A stretch of 64,000 nt of DNA, from the NCBI GenBank assembly GCA_016705235.1, contig JADIYP010000002.1, positions 806,001 to 870,000 on the forward strand, given 5' to 3'. The first letter of the stretch is position 1; each line of letters starts with the position of its first letter. Origin of the DNA: Candidatus Leptovillus affinis (lineage in GTDB: Bacteria; Chloroflexota; Anaerolineae; Promineifilales; Promineifilaceae). A model generated the notes under the pieces. The model ran no database searches, was not told the DNA's origin, and was given only the letters and a program-made list of their open reading frames with translations. Positions 59,800-64,000 of the stretch are shown here, piece after piece. A program made the position numbers and the translations under genes.

Positions 59800-60849
59800 A
59801 TGGCTACCTGGGGGTTTAACTGGCGCGCATCGCTGCCGCACCTCTTGTTTCTGGCCACGTTTTGGCAGGCGCGTTCGCCGGCGGCAGATGTGGCCGATTT
59901 GGATTGGGCGGCGCTGTTGGGCGAGCCAACGGCCGTTGCCGTGCAGCGGTTTCAGGTACAGGCCGCCATCACCCCAACCGATAAATCTGGCCAGACGGCC
60001 GTGACCGAATACGGCCGTTCCCATCTTCACAAATTTTTGCAAATCCCTGAAACGCTAACCCAGACGGACAAGTTGCCACCACGCATCATTCGCCAGACGC
60101 TGCGCTGGGTATTGCTGGGCGGCGTGGCGGGCATTGTGGACAGTCCCTTGTGGCAAGCCGTGGTGGCGTTGGAGGGAGAAGAGGAACGGCCGTTTCTCCT
60201 GCAAGACAGCATCGACATGACGGCCGTTCCTGCCGGCCCGTTTTTATATGGCCCTGGCAATGTGGATATCGATCTACCCGCTTTTCGCATGAGCAAAACG
60301 CCCATTACTCAGGCCCAATACCAGCAGTTTATCGCTGCCAACCCCCGGTATCCCACCCCATTTGAAGATGCCATCTGGGCGCAGGCAGCCAATTGGCCGC
60401 CCGATTCGCGGCTGGCCCCGGTGCAGCGTCTCGACCATCCGGTGGTGATTGTGAGCTGGTACGATGCGATGGCTTTTTGTGAATGGGCCGGAGCGCGCCT
60501 GCCATCTGAGGCGGAGTGGGAGAAGGCGGCGCGAGGGGAAGACGGCCGTCTGTATCCCTGGGGAATGGAGCCGCCGGATGAAACGCGCTGCAATTTTAAA
60601 AATCAGGTGGGCGATACTACGCCTGTCGGGCGCTATTCGCCGGCCGGCGACAGCCCCTATGGCTGCGTGGACATGAGCGGCAACGTGTGGGAGTGGACGG
60701 CTTCCCCGGCCGAACCGGGACAAACCGGGCGCGTGCTGCGGGGCGGGGGCTTCATCAATGCCGCCTGGACCGTGCAGGCCAATTACCGCTACAGCCTGAA
60801 GCCGCAGTCGCGCCTGAATGTGGCCGGTTTCCGCATTGCGGCTGCCTGA
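59800..60849 (+). CDS. FGE/SUMF1-type protein with N-terminal helical domain
   Basis: The 349-residue protein ends with a formylglycine-generating-enzyme-like sulfatase-modifying domain: MTAVPAGPFLYG, MSKTPITQAQYQQFI, VSWYDAMAFCEWAGARLPS, AEWEKAARG and MSGNVWEWTAS, GFRIAA. True FGE enzymes need a Cys pair near the C-terminus that is not evident here, so a binding or other oxidative role is possible. The first 140 residues form a separate, unrecognised domain. It starts three bases after murA and is probably co-translated; the functional link is unknown. Confidence 0.8.
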   Translation: MATWGFNWRASLPHLLFLATFWQARSPAADVADLDWAALLGEPTAVAVQRFQVQAAITPTDKSGQTAVTEYGRSHLHKFLQIPETLTQTDKLPPRIIRQTLRWVLLGGVAGIVDSPLWQAVVALEGEEERPFLLQDSIDMTAVPAGPFLYGPGNVDIDLPAFRMSKTPITQAQYQQFIAANPRYPTPFEDAIWAQAANWPPDSRLAPVQRLDHPVVIVSWYDAMAFCEWAGARLPSEAEWEKAARGEDGRLYPWGMEPPDETRCNFKNQVGDTTPVGRYSPAGDSPYGCVDMSGNVWEWTASPAEPGQTGRVLRGGGFINAAWTVQANYRYSLKPQSRLNVAGFRIAAA

Positions 60850-61006
60850 TTCTCATAAAACCCCTACGTTTGCCCTGCCCCAGCCTGACGATGGGCGACG
60901 GCCGTTTTACGCATCCATTCCCCTGGGCTATAATCCATTCACCTGCTTATTCATAAAACTAGACGGCCGGGAACGGCCGTAATACCAATCGTAAAGGAGA
61001 AACACA

Positions 61007-61981
61007 ATGCCAACAGCGCTCATTACAGGCATTACCGGTCAGGATGGCTCATACCTGGCCGATTTTTTACTTGGCAAGGGCTATAACGTCGTCGGCATGG
61101 TGCGCCGCACCAGCACCGTCAACTTTCACCGCGTGCAGCACATTCAAGACAAAATCACCCTGGTCCCCGGTGATTTGGGCGACCAGATTTCCCTCATTCA
61201 CATTTTAGAAGAACACAAACCCGATGAAGTCTATAACCTGGCGGCGCAATCGTTTGTGCAGACTTCGTGGAACCAGCCCGTTTTCACCGGCGACGTGACC
61301 GGTCTGGGCGTCACCCGCGTACTCGATGCGATCCGCATCGTCAATCCCAAAATCCGCTTTTATCAGGCCAGCTCCAGCGAGATGTTCGGCAAAGTCGTGG
61401 AGGTGCCGCAGCGCGAAACCACGCCATTTTACCCGCGCAGTCCCTATGGCGTCGCCAAAGTCTACGGCCATTGGATCACCATCAACTACCGCGAAAGTTA
61501 CGATTTGCACGCTACCTCTGGTATTTTGTTTAACCATGAATCGCCCCGGCGCGGTTTGGAATTTGTTACCCGCAAAATTACCTACCACGTCGCCCAAATC
61601 AAACTGGGCCTAATCAACGAACTGTCTCTGGGCAATCTGGACGCGCGGCGCGACTGGGGCTTTGCCGGCGATTATGTTCAGGCCATGTGGCTGATGCTCC
61701 AGCAGGAAAAGCCAGACGATTACGTTGTGGCGACCGGCGAAACCCACTCGGTGGAAGAATTTTTAACGGAAGCCTTTGGCTACGTAAACCTGGATTGGCA
61801 CGATTATGTTAAGCAAGACCCGCGCTTTATGCGTCCGGCCGAAGTCGATTTGCTGGTGGGCGATCCGAGTAAAGCGGGGCGTAAACTAGGATGGGAACCA
61901 TCGGTAACTTTTGCCGAACTGGTGAAAATGATGGTGAAAGCTGACCTGGACATGCTGCGTAACGGTCAGGTTGCAATGTAG
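61007..61981 (+). CDS. gmd: GDP-mannose 4,6-dehydratase
   Basis: The 324-residue short-chain-dehydrogenase-type enzyme has the NAD(P) loop ITGITGQDGSY, LAAQSFVQTSW, SSSEMFGK, the catalytic Y-x3-K in SPYGVAKVYGHW and NHESPRRG in the GDP-binding region. It converts GDP-mannose to GDP-4-keto-6-deoxymannose, the precursor of fucose, rhamnose or perosamine nucleotides. AAAGGAG precedes ATG 61007. A phosphohexomutase gene follows 90 bases downstream, which may supply mannose-1-phosphate. A partner epimerase or reductase lies outside the window. Confidence 0.95.
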   Translation: MPTALITGITGQDGSYLADFLLGKGYNVVGMVRRTSTVNFHRVQHIQDKITLVPGDLGDQISLIHILEEHKPDEVYNLAAQSFVQTSWNQPVFTGDVTGLGVTRVLDAIRIVNPKIRFYQASSSEMFGKVVEVPQRETTPFYPRSPYGVAKVYGHWITINYRESYDLHATSGILFNHESPRRGLEFVTRKITYHVAQIKLGLINELSLGNLDARRDWGFAGDYVQAMWLMLQQEKPDDYVVATGETHSVEEFLTEAFGYVNLDWHDYVKQDPRFMRPAEVDLLVGDPSKAGRKLGWEPSVTFAELVKMMVKADLDMLRNGQVAM

Positions 61982-62071
61982 AGTTAAATTTTGATTGGCG
62001 ATCAGAGGTTGGAGGCTGCTCACATTGTAGTGGCTGGCCTCTCATCTCCAATATTGCCGGGAGTTGATTTC

Positions 62072-63487
62072 ATGACCATAAAATTTGGCACAGATGGTTG
62101 GCGGGGCCGTATAGGCGACGATTATACATTTGATAATGTGCGGCGGTGCGCGCAGGGTTTTGCCACTTTTTTGCAGCAAAACGGCCGTGCCTCCCAAGGT
62201 ATCGTCATCGGCCACGACAAACGGTTCCAGGCCGAATACTTCGCTCAGGCGGCAGCCGAAGTGATTGCCGCCAACGGCATTCACGTCTGGCTGACGGATG
62301 GCGCGACGCCGACGCCGGCCATTTCGTACGCCGTCGTCGACAAGCAGGTTGGCGGGGCGGTCAATATCACCGCCAGCCATAATCCGTTTTGGGACTGCGG
62401 CTTTAAGGTGCGCGACCCGCAAGGCGGGGCCATACCGCCCCAGGATTTGCAGAAGATTGAGGCGCAAATACCGGAGATAACGGCCGTGTCCCGCCTGAAA
62501 TTTGACGATGCGGTGAGTGACGGCCGTATCACCCTCTTCAACGCCGCCACCGCCTATGAAACGCAGCTCCATCGTCTGGTAAACGTCGAACCTATCAAAC
62601 AAGCCGGGTTTAACGTTGCCTACGATGCCATGTGGGGCAACGGCGCCGGCTGGTTCCCCCGTTTGCTGGCTCAGGGCCAGACCGCCATCAGCGAAATCCA
62701 CAACGAGCGTAACCCCATTTACCCGCACATGACCCGCCCCGAACCCATCCCGCCCAACATCGACCACGGACTGGCCTTCGCCCGCGAAATCGGCGCAGAC
62801 GTCACCGTCATCAACGACGGCGACGCTGACCGCGTTGGTTTTGGCGACGAAAACGGCGATTTTATCGACCAACTGCGCGTTTATGGGCTGATGGGTTATT
62901 ACTTCCTTGAGGTGCGCGGCGAGCGCGGCCCCATCGTTAAAACCATTTCCACTACCAAAATGCTCAACAAATTAGGCCAGCTCTACGGCGTGCCGGTGCA
63001 TGAAACCGGCGTCGGTTTTAAATTTATTGCTCCCAAAATGATGGAAGTGGACGCCATGATCGGCGGCGAGGAGAGCGGCGGGTACGCGTTTCGTGGTCAT
63101 GTGCCGGAGCGCGACGGCATTTTGGCCGGCCTTTATTTTCTGGACATGATGGTCCAGACCGGAAAAAAACCTTCCGAACTGCTGGATACCTTGTTTGGAT
63201 TGGTTGGTCCCCATTACTACGACCGGATCGACAGCACGTTCGAGGCCAGTCGGCGGGCGGAAATTCTGGCGCGCGTGGACGCGGCGCGCCCGTCGACCAT
63301 TGGCGGCCTGAAGGTGACGGACATCATCACCATCGACGGCCATCAATTCATCATGGAAGATGGCGGCTGGCTGCTGGTGCGCTTTAGCGGCACCGAGCCG
63401 GTGATTCGCGTGTACTGCGAAACCACCCACCAGGAGCGCGTGCCCGACATTTTGCAAGATGGGCTGCGCCTGGCCGGGCTGCGATAG
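62072..63487 (+). CDS. Alpha-D-phosphohexomutase (phosphoglucomutase/phosphomannomutase family)
   Basis: The 471-residue protein has the four-domain phosphohexomutase motifs: IKFGTDGWRG, phospho-serine S102 in TASHNP, the Mg2+ loop DGDADR near 248-253, sugar-binding GGEESGG and phosphate-binding RFSGTEP near 437. It interconverts hexose 6- and 1-phosphates. Glucose or mannose specificity cannot be read, but the position after gmd favours mannose-1-phosphate for GDP-mannose. ATG 62072 follows GGGAG; the frame from 61991 lacks family residues. Confidence 0.92.
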   Translation: MTIKFGTDGWRGRIGDDYTFDNVRRCAQGFATFLQQNGRASQGIVIGHDKRFQAEYFAQAAAEVIAANGIHVWLTDGATPTPAISYAVVDKQVGGAVNITASHNPFWDCGFKVRDPQGGAIPPQDLQKIEAQIPEITAVSRLKFDDAVSDGRITLFNAATAYETQLHRLVNVEPIKQAGFNVAYDAMWGNGAGWFPRLLAQGQTAISEIHNERNPIYPHMTRPEPIPPNIDHGLAFAREIGADVTVINDGDADRVGFGDENGDFIDQLRVYGLMGYYFLEVRGERGPIVKTISTTKMLNKLGQLYGVPVHETGVGFKFIAPKMMEVDAMIGGEESGGYAFRGHVPERDGILAGLYFLDMMVQTGKKPSELLDTLFGLVGPHYYDRIDSTFEASRRAEILARVDAARPSTIGGLKVTDIITIDGHQFIMEDGGWLLVRFSGTEPVIRVYCETTHQERVPDILQDGLRLAGLR

Positions 63488-63499
63488 GAACCGGTTTTT

Positions 63500-63580
63500 T
63501 AACGCGAAGACGCCCAGGCCGCGAAGAGTGGAAGCAAAAAATCTTGGCGACTTTTGCTTCTTTGCAGTTTGGCGTCAACC
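63500..63580. repeat. Degenerate spacer hairpin of ACGCGAAGACGCC words
   Basis: AACGCGAAGACGCCCAGG and the later TTGCAGTTTGGCGTCAACC are remnants of an inverted repeat around AAAAAATCTTGGCGA. It lies between the phosphohexomutase and the thioesterase genes. Confidence 0.5.
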
Positions 63581-63601
63581 ATTTGTTTAGGAGGCGATGG
63601 G

Positions 63602-64000
63602 ATGGAACAGGCGTTTCAGGATTATTACCCCGATGATTTGAGTTATTGTTACGGCTGCGGCCGGTTGAATCCCGATGGGTTGCAGATTAAAACTTACTGG
63701 GAAGGGGACGAGTCCGTGACGCGGTTTCAGCCACGGCCGTATCACATGGCCATCCCGGGCTTTGTCTACGGCGGTTTGATCGCCTCCCTGATTGACTGCC
63801 ATGGCACGGGCACGGCTGCCGCCGCGGCCTACCGCGCCGAAGGGCGCGAGATGGACAGCGAGCCGGCGCTGCGTTTCCTCACCGCCTCGCTGCATGTGGA
63901 TTACCTGAAACCAACCCCCCTGGATGCCGTGTTAGAGATTCGTGGACGAGTAAAAGAGGTGAAAGGGCGCAAGGTCGTTGTGGTCTCAACGTTGCTGGCC
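63602..64000 (+). CDS. PaaI-like hotdog-fold thioesterase, N-terminal part (runs off right edge)
   Basis: 133 codons are open from ATG 63602 (GGAGG eight bases upstream) to the window end. The start, YCYGCGRLNPDGLQIK, is typical of four-hydroxybenzoyl-CoA thioesterase-like PaaI proteins. A central helix GGLIASLIDCHGTGTA (Asp as the usual catalytic acid region) and strands LTASLHVDYLKPTPLD follow. It should hydrolyse an acyl-CoA; the acyl group is unknown. The C-terminus is outside the window. Confidence 0.85.
   Translation, partial: MEQAFQDYYPDDLSYCYGCGRLNPDGLQIKTYWEGDESVTRFQPRPYHMAIPGFVYGGLIASLIDCHGTGTAAAAAYRAEGREMDSEPALRFLTASLHVDYLKPTPLDAVLEIRGRVKEVKGRKVVVVSTLLA

Noticed and set aside
58960..60042. 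A 360-codon minus-strand frame opposite murA and the FGE-like gene
   Set aside because: It spans two strongly supported genes on the other strand and has no homology-like features.
1..64000. tRNA, rRNA or known riboswitch structures
   Set aside because: No cloverleaf with a conserved TTCGA loop, no rRNA segment and no recognisable SAM, THF or other riboswitch core was seen by eye on either strand, including upstream of ahcY and fhs; a covariance search would be decisive.

Overview
The window looks like chromosomal DNA of a GC-rich filament-type Chloroflexota bacterium (Anaerolineae / Ardenticatenia-like). This is an inference from gene families typical of that group: large MalT-type LuxR and BTAD regulators, kinase-like proteins with an AQELRTP box, long-form formate-tetrahydrofolate ligase, threonine/proline-rich LysM lipoproteins and MacAB-type efflux. 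No rRNA, tRNA, CRISPR array, phage or plasmid core gene was found. The strongest signal is not a gene. The palindromic octamer ACGGCCGT is scattered through genes and spacers (16 exact copies in the first 8 kb, where about 0.1 is expected by chance), much like the HIP1 palindrome of cyanobacteria. Spacers are also filled with several families of perfect hairpins.

Layout. 0-7.8 kb, minus strand: two sensor-like membrane proteins, a methyltransferase, a possible papain-like hypothetical protein, a glycine-rich repeat protein, an O-methyltransferase, a truncated GNAT gene ending at a 12-C run, and a diheme cytochrome c with a membrane protein. 7.9-21.6 kb: a BTAD regulator, a pair of zinc-free alcohol dehydrogenase/quinone reductase paralogues, a pair of beta-lactamase-fold serine hydrolases, a DUF4386 operon, a two-cluster Fe-S protein divergent from a TetR regulator with twin operators, and a MalT-like LuxR regulator. 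A decayed second copy of the LuxR C-terminus lies 2 kb away. 21.8-28 kb: Nudix hydrolase, CBS protein, a DUF1997-like protein, nicotinate phosphoribosyltransferase, and a giant kinase-peptidase-aminotransferase fusion gene broken by two frameshifts and a hairpin insertion. 28-31 kb: a repeat-bounded accessory patch with a PIN toxin-antitoxin pair and a lipoprotein.

31-39 kb, plus strand: a coherent efflux locus made of a secreted protein, MacA-like adaptor, MacB-like ATPase and permease, a lipoprotein, an OmpR-type response regulator and a histidine kinase. 39-50 kb: one-carbon and SAM-cycle genes (fhs, ahcY, an adenosine-kinase-like PfkB kinase), a HIT-like protein, ferritin, HtpG, a HAD phosphatase, a nucleotidyltransferase, a PAP2-like membrane protein, a glycosyltransferase and a 15-unit 21-bp minisatellite. 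50-58 kb: a tandem MITE-like pair, a phytoene-desaturase-like oxidoreductase, a LysM protein coupled to a histidine-kinase-like protein lacking the phospho-acceptor His, a class III aminotransferase and a lone CoA-transferase beta subunit. 58.5-64 kb, plus strand: envelope and sugar genes (murA with Asp in place of the fosfomycin-target Cys, an FGE-like gene, gmd, a phosphohexomutase) and the start of a hotdog thioesterase.

Functional links. Methyltransferases produce S-adenosylhomocysteine, which AhcY and the neighbouring kinase can recycle. Fhs feeds the folate one-carbon pool. gmd and the phosphohexomutase supply sugar precursors, and murA starts peptidoglycan synthesis. Three regulators share a leaderless layout (a -10 box, six bases, then ATG), which suggests a common way of starting regulator translation here.
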